Shown here: positions 49,291 through 59,737 of the stretch, piece after piece
Layout: each line of letters starts with the position of its first letter
Position numbering within the stretch: position 1 is the first letter of the stretch
Made by a program: the position numbers and the translations under genes
The notes under the pieces: generated by a model
Told to the model about the DNA's origin: nothing
Databases searched by the model: none
The model's input: the letters and a program-made list of their open reading frames with translations, nothing else
From: Brachionus rotundiformis
Lineage: Eukaryota > Rotifera > Eurotatoria > Ploima > Brachionidae
NCBI GenBank assembly: GCA_016802295.1
Contig: JAESIW010000138.1
Location: 2,811,113 to 2,875,112, forward strand
Direction of reading: 5' to 3'
Length of the DNA: 64,000 bases

Positions 49291-50318
49291 TTACACTTCA
49301 AATTTATAAAATCTAAATTGTTCTTTAAAATTTTTGAATTCGTCCATGTCTTCAGGACTCAAATTAAAATCAAAAATTTTGCTATTTTCTTCTATGCGAC
49401 CGGGATTAACACTCTTTGGAATTACTACCAGATTTCTTTGCAATAACCACCTTAAAATAATTTGTGCTGGTGATTTGTTGTGTTTCTTGGCCAAATTTAG
49501 CACAATTGGATTCTGTAATGGAATAGGATCTTCTGTCTTTAACCTTGGAAAAAAAGAAGAATTTCGGAATAGATTAAAAAAGCCAAAAATACCATGCTCT
49601 ATCAGGAGCTCCTAAAGGCGCAAAAGCAACAACAACAATGTTGTTTTTTTGGCAAAATTCAACAAGTTCAGTATTTCGCAATAATGGATTTACTTCAAAT
49701 TGATTACACACCGGTTTGATTTCACAATTAGCCAAAACATCTTCCAACTGTTTAATATTAAAATTGCTAACACCAATACTCTTAGTTTTTCCATTTCGGA
49801 CACATTCTTCCATTGCTTTGTACGTATCCAAATAATGAATATCTGAAGGAATAAGTTTTCCATCTTCTCCTAGAGGATAATCGCCTATATCTTCTTTAAA
49901 TCCCATAGGCCAATGCATCAAATACAAATCCAAATATTCAAGACCAAGTCTTTCAAGAATTTGGTCTAAGCAAAGATGTACTCTTTCTCTTGAGTGATAA
50001 GTGTTCCAGCACTTAGATGTAATGAAAAAATCTTCACGTTTTAATGAGCCATTCGACTCAGCAATCGCATCTCGAATAGCCTTGCCAATGTGTTGCTCAT
50101 TGAAATAGATATGAGCACAGTCAAAATGACGGTATCCAATCTTAATGGCTGCCTTAATAGCATCAACTAAAACAGCTTCTTTTTCTTCCTGGAAATTTAA
50201 AATATATTAAACAAACTAATTTTATAAACCATAATTGATTGTAAACCTTATATGTACCCAAACCAAGGGCAGGAATTTCTAGGCCATTTGAAAATTTAAT
50301 GTTATTGATTAAAGACAT
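49291..50318 (-). CDS. aldo-keto reductase (AKR1-like), copy 2
   Basis: Tandem partner of the preceding reductase, same strand. Exons 50318-50247, 50188-49593 and 49543-49291 give 306 aa. The catalytic tetrad is Asp in YRHFDCA, Tyr in HIYFNE, Lys in TSKCW and His in LMHWPMG. The cofactor block VVIPKSVNPGRIEENSKIFDF is identical to copy 1. Introns 1 and last fall at the same codons in both copies; copy 1 has an additional intron after HWPMGFK, or copy 2 lost it. The start MSLINNIKFSNG is short and has no leader, so a cytosolic enzyme is expected. It lies 319 bp head-to-head from catalase. Confidence 0.93.
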
Positions 50319-50637
50319 TTTTCTAAAATTTTCTTAAAACTAAAATTATATGATTTAAAAAAAATCACAATGGTTTTAAAATTTTGCTATTTATCTAATT
50401 AAAGATTAGATTAAAAACTAAATGATACGTTGAATACTTATCTTGAAAATTTTTGAAGCAAATATAAAGTACAAGAATTATGTAAATTTATTACTTTTAC
50501 ACCCAAAATTTGGTGATAAAATCAAACCACAAACCTTGATCAAATATTTTGACAAAGACCAGAGAAAATTTAAAATATACGAAAATCTTATTATGTCAAA
50601 GAAAAAAATAAAATTTTCAAATTATTTTTTAGAAAAA
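50319..50637. promoter_or_regulatory. divergent intergenic region between AKR copy 2 and catalase
   Basis: Only 319 bp separate the two ATGs, so the region must contain both promoters. I recognise no specific element by eye. The catalase frame is open back to 50443 without an ATG before 50593. Confidence 0.5.
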
Positions 50638-52325
50638 ATGTCAGTAAACAAAGCAGCTGAACAATTGTGCGAATATGCCAAAAAAATGAAAAATCAGAGC
50701 GAGCTCTTAACAACTGGTCATGGTCAACCTATTGGCGATAAATTGAATTCATTAACCATCGGACCCAAAGGACCAATTTTGCTCCAAGATGTGGCTTTAT
50801 TAGATGAAATGGCGCACTTTGATCGCGAAAGAATTCCAGAAAGAGTCGTGCATGCCAAAGGTTCAGGAGCATTTGGTTATTTTGAAGTCACCCATGATAT
50901 ATCAAAGTACACTAAAGCAGTTGTTTTTGACAAAATAGGAAAAAGGACTCCAATTGTAGTTTTAATTAATCATATTTATAATTAATGAATATCTTTTCAA
51001 TTAAGGCTATTCGTTTTTCAACAGTTGGTGGCGAATCAGGTTCAGCAGATACTGCTCGAGATCCAAGAGGTTTTGCTGTAAAATTTTATACAGAGCAAGG
51101 AATATGGGATCTTGTTGGAAATAATACCCCAATATTTTTTATCAGAGATCCAATCTTGGTATAAAATTTAAGACAAGATTAAATTCAGTAACTTTAAGCT
51201 AATTATTTTAGTTCCCATCTTTCATTCACACTCAAAAAAGAAACCCTGTCACTCATCTAAAAGATGCGAACATGTTTTGGGACTTTATTACCTTAAGACC
51301 GGAGACCAGTCATCAAGTATCATTTTTATTCTCGGATAGAGGTACTCCAGACGGATACAGACACATGAATGGATATGGATCTCATACATTTAAGCTGTTG
51401 AACGCCCAAGGAACTGCTGTCTATTGTAAATTTCATTTCAAGGTGAATAAAGATTAAAATTGGCAATTGACAATTGTTTATTTATTTCAAATTTTTAAAG
51501 ACTGATCAAGGTATAAAAAATTTGTCGTCAGAAAAGGCAGGACATTTAGCAGGCGAAAATCCAGATTATGCTACAGAAGATTTGTATAATGCGATTGCAA
51601 GCGGAAATTATCCATCTTGGACTCTCTACATTCAAGTAATGACTTTTGAAGAAGCTGAAAAGTGCAAGTTCAATCCATTTGATTTGACCAAAATTTGGCC
51701 ACATGGTGATTATCCATTGATTCCTGTAGGCAGACTGGTTTTAAACAGAAATCCGGTAAATTATTTTGCTGAAGTTGAACAAATTGCTTTTGCTCCGTCT
51801 CACATGATTCCAGGTATTGAACCATCACCAGATAAAATGTTGCAAGGAAGACTTTTCAGTTATGCAGACACTCATCGACATAGACTAGGAGCTAATTATT
51901 TACAAATTCCAGTCAACTGCCCTTTTAAAGTGCGAAATTATCAACGTGATGGTCCACAATGCGTTAGTGACAATCAAGATGGTGCTCCGAATTACTATCC
52001 AAATTCATTCTCTGGCCCAGAGCATAACTCGTTGCATCTAGAGTCTACTTGCCCAATTAGTGGTGATATCAAGCGCCACGATTCTGGAAACGAAGATAAC
52101 TTTTCACAAGCTGGAGTTTTTTGGGAAAAAGTTTTAAATGATCAAGAAAAGCAAAGATTAATTGAAAACATTTCTGGTCATTTAGTAAATGCAGCTGAAT
52201 TTATTCAAGAAAGAGCTGTCACTAATTTTGGAAAATGTCATCCAGAATACGGACGTAGACTAAAACAAGCCTTGGACAAGTTGAGGAACAAACAACAAAA
52301 TGCCATCAAAAAATCCAATCTATGA
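50638..52325 (+). CDS. CAT: catalase, clade-3-like animal enzyme
   Basis: Heme enzyme that converts hydrogen peroxide to water and oxygen, normally peroxisomal. Exons 50638-50955, 51006-51158, 51212-51442 and 51501-52325 give 508 aa from the ATG at 50638, whose product aligns with the start of animal catalases. An in-frame ATG at 50593 would add a basic 15-residue extension. The distal His is in DRERIPERVVHAKG, the Asn in LVGNNTPIFFIRDP and the heme-ligand Tyr in GRLFSYADTHRHRLG. NADPH-site residues such as FHSH-type loops lie between. The exon 1 donor at 50956 restores TPIAIRFST exactly. The C-terminus is KSNL, close to the non-canonical peroxisomal signal KANL of vertebrate catalase. Confidence 0.96.
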
Positions 52326-53634
52326 AAGCTTTTTTCAAGGAATTGAAAATTATATTATTCTAAGATTTTAAAATTTGAAATAGATTATGATGACATTTTA
52401 AAGACTTTAAAATATATTTTTAGTTTATTTTAAAAAATTAAAACTAGGTCGAAATATTCAAAATATTTTAAAAATTGAACAATAAAAAATTAAAGATCAA
52501 CTGAATAATAAAAAAATAATCACTTTAATACTGTCTTTAAAAATAGAAAGCTGAATAATTTTTTCACTTTAAATTATCTACTGACCTGCAGAAAGTTGTA
52601 CACTTGTTACATCAGACCCCATATTAAATTCGCAGTCCCTTCTCGGAGTCCATACACAAAACAAGATCAAAACACACGAAAGTTCAACATAGAACCATTA
52701 AAGTCGCAAGAAACTTAAAAAATCTGGCCTATGAAAAGCGCTGCGATGAACATAATCACGCTTAAACAATGTGGAATTCGTGGGGACCTTATTCAAATGT
52801 TTAAGTTTGAATCTGGCTTAGAAAATATCGATTGATACGCGAAACCGACTCGTATTCCAGATCGATATGGTCACAGAGAGAGAGACTTAGAAGAGAAATT
52901 ATTAGATGTTGCAATCAACGCCACGAATTCAAAAACAAGCTGGATGAACACTTTAAAACTGTCACCATGCTGCAGTATATATACTACTACTATTACTTTT
53001 AATTGTAAATCATTTTTTTAATTTTAATTCTAAATTGATCTTTCTAAGTAAAAAAAATCTTGAAATAAAATTTTAAATTACTTTACAAATTGATTTAAAT
53101 AGTTTTTTTCCTTTAAGACTGTATTAAATTTAAATAACAAGGTTAAATCGTGTTCAATTAAATTAATAAGCAATATTTTTTTAATTTAAAAGCAGTTTTT
53201 TCGCTTTTAACTTTAAAAATAATTTCTTTTAAAGACTTATATGAATTTAATTCAAATTTCTTTCAATATTTTTTGATATTTTTTGTTTTTTTTTTTAATT
53301 TAATAAGAATCATTAGTATTTTATTAAACTTTAAATTAAGATTTTGATTTATCTTTAGGATTAATATTAAATAATTTTTAAATAATTAAGATTTTATTTT
53401 TTAAATTAATCAAAAATTTACATTATTTATTTGAAATAAGAGAATACTGTATATTTTTTAAATCTCGTTTAAAAAAAATCCTCTTATAGCATTATTTATC
53501 AGATAGAATTAAAATCGTAAATAAAATATAATATTTTAATAAATCAGGTCTAATTCTTAAATTCAATTACTTAAAATTATTTAATTTACAAAAAGATTCT
53601 TAAATTGAAAAAAAAATAGTTTACATTTAAAATA
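52326..53634. other. intergenic with a LINE remnant
   Basis: Apart from the LINE 3' fragment at about 52585-52998, the stretch is AT-rich and shows nothing recognisable. Confidence 0.4.
52585..52998 (+). mobile_element. degenerate 3' end of a CR1-like LINE, second copy
   Basis: Less AT-rich than its surroundings. Plus-strand frames, interrupted by stops and shifts, read CYIRPHIKFAV, NLKNLAYEKRC, IRGDLIQMFKFESG and FKNKLDEHFKTV. These are successive landmarks of the C-terminal part of CR1-type LINE proteins (Y.RP.LEYA, L.YE.R, RGDLI..FK, FKN.LD). It ends in TACTACTACTATTAC, like the fragment at 29560-29965, which suggests the same or a closely related LINE family. Truncated at the 5' end and dead. 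Confidence 0.7.
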
Positions 53635-54516
53635 TCACAGATTAAAATAACAATTTGATTTCCATGATTTATATGCCGATAAAAGCTGGTTCTTTTTATA
53701 AAAATTTTGATTTGTGGTATGTTCGCCTTTGAAATTTTTAATTCCATCATAGATCTTCATAGCCTTTTCAAGTTGCTTTGAGCATGAATATTTTTTCTGA
53801 TTTGTAATATTCATTAATGAATCAATAGTTTCCTTGTTGTCTTTAGTTTTCTTATTTGGTATTTCGGGTAGTTTTATTTCTTCTTTTCTTGGCAGATTTT
53901 TAAAAAATTCAGTCTTTGTTCGTTCCAAGCTCTTATTCAAATTCTTATCAGAATTTATGGACAAAAGTTCGTAATAGAGCATGTCCTCATATGTTTTTAA
54001 CATGGCATACTTTCCATCCTCCGACAAGTTACTGCCAAATTTAAATCCTATCTTCTCGTATATGTCATTTTTTTCATTATGTGTTCTGGTATTGATTATT
54101 TCATTAGGCCAAATGCTTTCACTTAATGGAGTAAATGTTCGCGTATTTTGTTTAATGATTTTTTGTAAATGTTCCTCGTAAGTTTCATCTTCTTCATCAA
54201 CAAAATCAGTCAATTCATCATAAGGAGTCCGAGGGCTTCTTATCTTTGATTCATCAGTCGAAATTTCATCTTTGACCGAATCAATTGTAGAATCATCGCT
54301 ATATTTTCTCTGATTAAATTTTAAATTATAGTGATTATTTATCTTTACACTTATTTTTTTGTGATTCGAAAACAATGGTGGGAGTTTGTGCTTTTTTCCC
54401 AATAATTTGCTTGATGCTTCTGGTACCTCGTTTATTGATTGTAAAGATCTGTCTAAATTTTTATTCAGTGACTTTTCACTTAGTATATATTTTGGCTTAT
54501 GTTTTAAATTTTTCAT
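53635..54516 (-). CDS. unrecognised 293-aa protein
   Basis: Single-exon frame from an ATG at 54516. I do not recognise a family. The protein is highly charged, Lys/Asn/Glu-rich, and has no signal peptide or membrane segment. The middle has an acidic stretch (ELTDFVDEEDETYEEHL) followed by FTPLSESIWPNEI. The last 60 residues look like amphipathic helix with conserved-looking aromatic residues (AMKIYDGIKNFKGEH, SAYKSWKSN). The length of the open frame in such AT-rich DNA makes it very likely a real gene. The composition is like that of many ciliary or cytoskeletal proteins, but that is only an impression. Confidence 0.65.
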   Translation of the reverse strand: MKNLKHKPKYILSEKSLNKNLDRSLQSINEVPEASSKLLGKKHKLPPLFSNHKKISVKINNHYNLKFNQRKYSDDSTIDSVKDEISTDESKIRSPRTPYDELTDFVDEEDETYEEHLQKIIKQNTRTFTPLSESIWPNEIINTRTHNEKNDIYEKIGFKFGSNLSEDGKYAMLKTYEDMLYYELLSINSDKNLNKSLERTKTEFFKNLPRKEEIKLPEIPNKKTKDNKETIDSLMNITNQKKYSCSKQLEKAMKIYDGIKNFKGEHTTNQNFYKKNQLLSAYKSWKSNCYFNL

Positions 54517-57373
54517 TTGTGTTCATAGAAGTCTTTTTCTTTAAAGTTTCTAAAATTTTTAAAGAAAAGCGTAAAATATTGTTTTTCAATATTTTGGTAA
54601 ATTTAAATAAAAACAAAATTATATTGTAAAAAAAAACAAAATTAAATTGAATCAAAGAAAAAATTTATAAAAATGCTCTAGGTTAACTTAAATAAACATT
54701 ACTATATTATTCTTTAAAACAAAAGTTCGACATTAAGCTTTTTAAAACTGTAAATTTAGAATACGCCCGGATCTTAAATAATGTTTCTATTCTTTAGTTG
54801 AATCTACTAAATTCAATTTGATTATTTTAAAAAAAACAAAGCCAGGAATATGTGCAGTATATCCTAAAATGGCTTCTTTTTTACACTCAAATTGCCAATA
54901 TTACTGTATAAATTAAACAAAATTATTAAATTATTTTACTATTTTAGAAAATTGATTAACTATTATACGGTTATGTATCAATAATATGATTTAACGATAT
55001 AAGTACTAAATTAAATTTGACTAATTGAAGCCCTTTTAAAAATTTAATTTTTGAAATAAAAATCTAATTTAAGATTTTTATGAAACATGGTAAACTAAAA
55101 TGACTGCTCAATTCAAAACGCTATATTTAGTTACTATATATATTTTAAATGTAAATATTTAATTTCTATAATAAAAAAACTGATATTTTGTTGCAGCGCC
55201 TTCTCAAACAGCAAATTGAAAACAGTAATGGATTTTAATTTTAAATATTTTAAAATCTATTTTGAAATTTCGAACAAGTTTATCATCCTTATTAAATTTT
55301 AATAGCTTATATTTTTATGTGTTTCTTATTTTAATTTTTTTTATTTACTTTTTTTATTTAAAGACAAATATTAGAAGGAAACGAATGAATTTTCTATTTA
55401 AATCATAAAAAATTTAAATAAATACTGTTTAGAATGAAAATTACTTAAAAAATTGTTTAAACGAAATTAACTTTTTGGCGTATTTAATTTATTATTAAAG
55501 TTACTTCTTTTTTAAAAAATATTTCACACTCAGAATTTTGAAGAGCATAACAAATATTAAAAATACATTCTTATCATTTAATCAGCCAAAATAATGTTAC
55601 TTTTATTTAGTAATTGATAAAATTTTATCAACAATTTAAGAACAATTACGCTAATCATTCATTTAAAGTTAAAAAAATACATTAATCTCTTTAACTCAAT
55701 AATTTTTTTTCAGGAATAAAAATTAAATGCTATTAAATAAATTAGTTGTTTTTTTTTAAATTTAAAAACATGGAAAACTTATTCAGAATGTAATATGCCA
55801 AAAATAAATTAAGACTGCCATTAAATATAATCCTTTTAAAATTAGAAAATGAAATCTAGATTATTTTATAAAATAACATAAATATGCTTGTTTTGGGTCT
55901 GAAAAACATAAACATATTTACATGTAAGATAAATTTATTTGTGTGGAATATCTTGTGTAAAAACCAAATAAGAACTTAAGATTAAAAAATATATGTTTTA
56001 GCCCATTTTTAAAATTCTAACAATAAAAACATAACTTTAAGCAATTAAAAAGTTAATTCCAGTTTTTTTTAAATATTTTTTTAAAAATAATTTCTTAGAA
56101 AGTCTGTTTTTCTTCATTTAAAACTTTCTCCATTAAGAAAAGTATGTGATTAATAGTATGTAAAACGAGATCTAAAAACATTTATTATGGATTTAATTTA
56201 AAAAATAGCAATTGATCAACAAAGCTAATTTTAAGAAATAATTAATTTATTTTTTATAAAAATGAAACAAATCATATATTTTTGTTCAATGATTGTAAAT
56301 ATGTTACTTTTAATCGTTAATAAATTATTTATTTAAACAAGCATTCAGTCAATATCAAGACATGTTATTGAGTATATCCAATTATATTTTAAGCAAAAAC
56401 TTGATTCGACTCTTTATATACATGTTATTTTTCAAAAAGTTTTAATCTGTGATTAAAATTTCAAGGAAACATTTTAGTTAAATGAGAAAAATTTTTACGA
56501 TGCCAAAAATACTTGATCATGTGCCTAAAAAAATGGATTATACGGAATTCAAATACATCCGAATCAAAAAAACAACACTGAAGGTTCAGTGTGCATCGTA
56601 ATTCTTATTTTGGAAACATTTTACCAAACCAGTCATTTTGAAACAAAATCATAACCTCATATCTTTTGGACAGATTTTAATATAAATCAATCTTATATGA
56701 ATTATGTAGATTTTATCTTTATAATACAAAAATAAAAATTTAATATACAGAAAAATTACTAAAATTAGTAAATTTTTTACAAATATTTAAAAATATTTTA
56801 TTGATTGGATTAAAAAATTACGAAAAAATGCTTGTAGTTTCTTCAGATCGTTTTATTTACAACTTCCTAGATAATTGAGTATTATGTAAATATTTAACGA
56901 TATCAAATGGTTGAAATCGATAACCTTAATTTTTTTCCGAATAAAAAGTTCTTAAACATTTTACCATTCTACTAATTTATCTGCATAATAGCGATTTACC
57001 ATTTTTTTTAAGATTTATGCATCTTTTTTGAGTTCTAAATGAAATTTAAAATTTAATAAATTATATCAATTAATTTTTAATTTAATTTATGAAAAAGTTT
57101 ATATAAATAACAATAAAATTAAAGAAACCGAAAAAAAATATATATCACAGATTATTTTGGGCATGAAGCACACATTTTTTGGGTTTCAGACTTATTCTCT
57201 AATCTGAAAGTTACGTTTTCTTCAGATTAGCTAGCAGACTTAAATGTAAATTCAAAACACTTTATTAGCCTCTCTTTTATTAATTATTTTATTAAAAATA
57301 ATTTTTTTTTTCGACAAAATAAATAACATTTCTTCATTCTTTAATACTACGGTATTAAATTTATTTCTTTTTT
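54517..57373. other. intergenic, no gene seen
   Basis: Nearly 3 kb of very AT-rich DNA between the orphan gene and the TANGO2-like gene. No coding signal, RNA gene or repeat was recognised. Confidence 0.4.
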
Positions 57374-59219
57374 CTAACCATAATATTTCATAATCAAATA
57401 GAAATTAGCTGCTATTAACTCGAACAAAACTGTCAATCTACTTGACTTGTTTCGATACAGTGGCTTTAGTTTAAATGAGAAATTATTCATCATATAGTAA
57501 TCTTTATTTGCTAATTTCGTCAAATTATATTCATAATATTCTACATTGTCATCTTCATCAACTAAAATTATGGTACTGGTACGAGAAAAAGCATTTTTCC
57601 AATAATTACCATAATCAGCATTAATTTGACTTATTCCCTTAACATCTGAATCGTCTTCAGCATTCATATATTGTTTAAGAACATCATCGGGAAAATTCTG
57701 TGTCTTATTTAATAAAATGTTATTTAAAATTTCATCGACTAATAATTGTTTATTGCTATGTTCACTGTATCTGTCAATAATTGATTCGAAATTTTCTTTT
57801 CCAACTTTAATTTTTTTAAATGGCTCACTAGCATTGCTATTAGAAATAGCGAATATAAATCTTGTTGTGTCATCTTGGTTTAATTTTGTGTAAATTTCGG
57901 AATTATTGTTATTTAGATAATATAAGGAATATTTTCCATTTTTTTGGGACATTTCTAACTGAACGTAATTAAAAGGCTTAAAGTCTGATTTAACATTGGA
58001 TAAGTGGTTCATGAATTCTTCCACATCATTCCAAGACGAATTTCTCAAATAAGAACCAACTATTTTGCCTCTCTTTTGCCGTTCTTGTATATGACTCGAA
58101 GGTTGCATATAAAATAGCAAATTACCAACGCTTCCTCTTTCATTAATAGCTTAAACGAACAAGTTAAATAATTTTAAGTACTATTTGATAAAAAAATAAT
58201 TTGAGATATTAAATCTGCTTTGGATGAACAGCAAAAACCTGGACAAAAAAATCATTATGTTCAATAAGTTTGAATTACAAACTGAACATCATTTTTATTA
58301 AGTGACTTTGTAAAAATTTAAATTTAAACTAAAAACAATAAATATTAATAGAAATGCACTTATGTAGTTACGAAAAATGTCTTTTCCAAAATATACTAAC
58401 AGTAACCAAAATATATTTTTACAACAAAAACTTCAATTTATATTTTATGTATTAATTTTAAAAAATATCTTACAGCAGTACCATAAACAATAATTATCAT
58501 AACAAAATAAATCAATAGGAAATCGGTTCGATTTTGAAACCAGTTTTGTGTTAAACCGATTATAACAGAAGAATGAAAAGAAGATTTTTGATCGAAAAAC
58601 TTTTTTTTGTATAAATTTTATATTTTTTTAATTGAAAAATTAAGAAAAGTTCCATTTTTATATAGAAAAAACTATATTTTTTTCTCAACTTAAGAAATTG
58701 AATTTTCTTTTACCCAAAATTAAACTGGTTTGCCAGTCCAGTATTCAAAAACTTATATTTTTTTAAATTTAAAACAAAATTTAAAGTCTGAATTAAACAA
58801 ATATGGAAATTGTTTTACTTAATAATATATTATTATTGATACTAACTTTATAATTAACTGATAATAAAATTTTCTAAAAAAATAAGATTTCAAAGTATAC
58901 CTAACCATGTGCTGTAATAATCTGGAGGAGCTGCATTTTTTACGTCCAAAGCACCATAGACGCATAAATCTGATGATTTAGGGTTTTTGTCACACGGAAG
59001 GTAAGCATTATCTCCTGTTTTCCAAAACTTACTCGGCCAAGCGGCGGCCGGTAATGTTGGCCTATTGATATCTTCATCTCTATTGTTTGCAAGAATAAGC
59101 TTGAATGCTTTGTTTGATCCGTCTTTTGATGAACCACATGAATTAATGCAATAAAATGAACTACAAAACTCGAACGATTTTAATTTTAACAGAAAAAAAT
59201 AAAGATAAATAATTTTCAT
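57374..59219 (-). CDS. TANGO2/NRDE-family protein with a signal peptide
   Basis: TANGO2 proteins belong to the NRDE family, related in fold to N-terminal-nucleophile hydrolases; they are linked to Golgi organisation and to heme or lipid handling. Exons 59219-58901 and 58149-57374, with a 751-bp intron, give 364 aa. The NRDE signature is ILANNRDEDINRPT, followed by STWLAINERGSVGNLLFYMQP across the splice. Near the end RTSTIILVDEDDNVEYYEY matches the RTNTIILVD block of TANGO2. Unlike typical members, which start Met-Cys, this one begins with a hydrophobic leader (MKIIYLYFFLLKLKSFEF) followed by CSSFYC. Cleavage after Phe18 would expose a Cys where the family's Cys2 lies. Human TANGO2 has 276 aa; the extra length is in the leader, loops and a hydrophobic C-terminus. 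A divergent secretory relative rather than the one-to-one orthologue is likely. Confidence 0.82.
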
Positions 59220-59737
59220 CTTTAAAAAATAATCTTAAAAAAAAAGCTATGATCTAAATCTTTAATTTTATCCTGAAGCTACGTTTAAAGTGATATTTAA
59301 TATAAAAAAATCAAGTAATATCAAATCATTTACCATTTATTTAATATTTATACCAAATTTAAAAAAAAATTTTCCTTAAACTTTAGACTTTAATCATCTC
59401 ACTGTGGTATTAGGTATTTAAATTGGTATTTAATTAGAGTTTAAAACGTCTTTACAGTTGCATTTTTGAAAAGTATGATATGATCATTAACAAACAAGAT
59501 AATGGTTTAATTATCACTAATATATATTTTAAAGATCATCACAAATTTTGAATTCAAACTAATTTTTTAAATTAATTTTTGCACAAATGATTAGAATGTT
59601 GATAAAGTGTGCATATATTGATGATTAAATAATTAAAATTCGTTTGAATTTTTTTAATTAACAATTTAATTTAACTAAATAAAAATATAATAAATCTATT
59701 GCTATTTCATAAAAAAAATTATTTTATTAAATAAAGA
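59220..59737. other. spacer between TANGO2-like and CAPN5
   Basis: AT-rich; must hold the TANGO2-like promoter and CAPN5 3' end; nothing specific seen. Confidence 0.4.
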
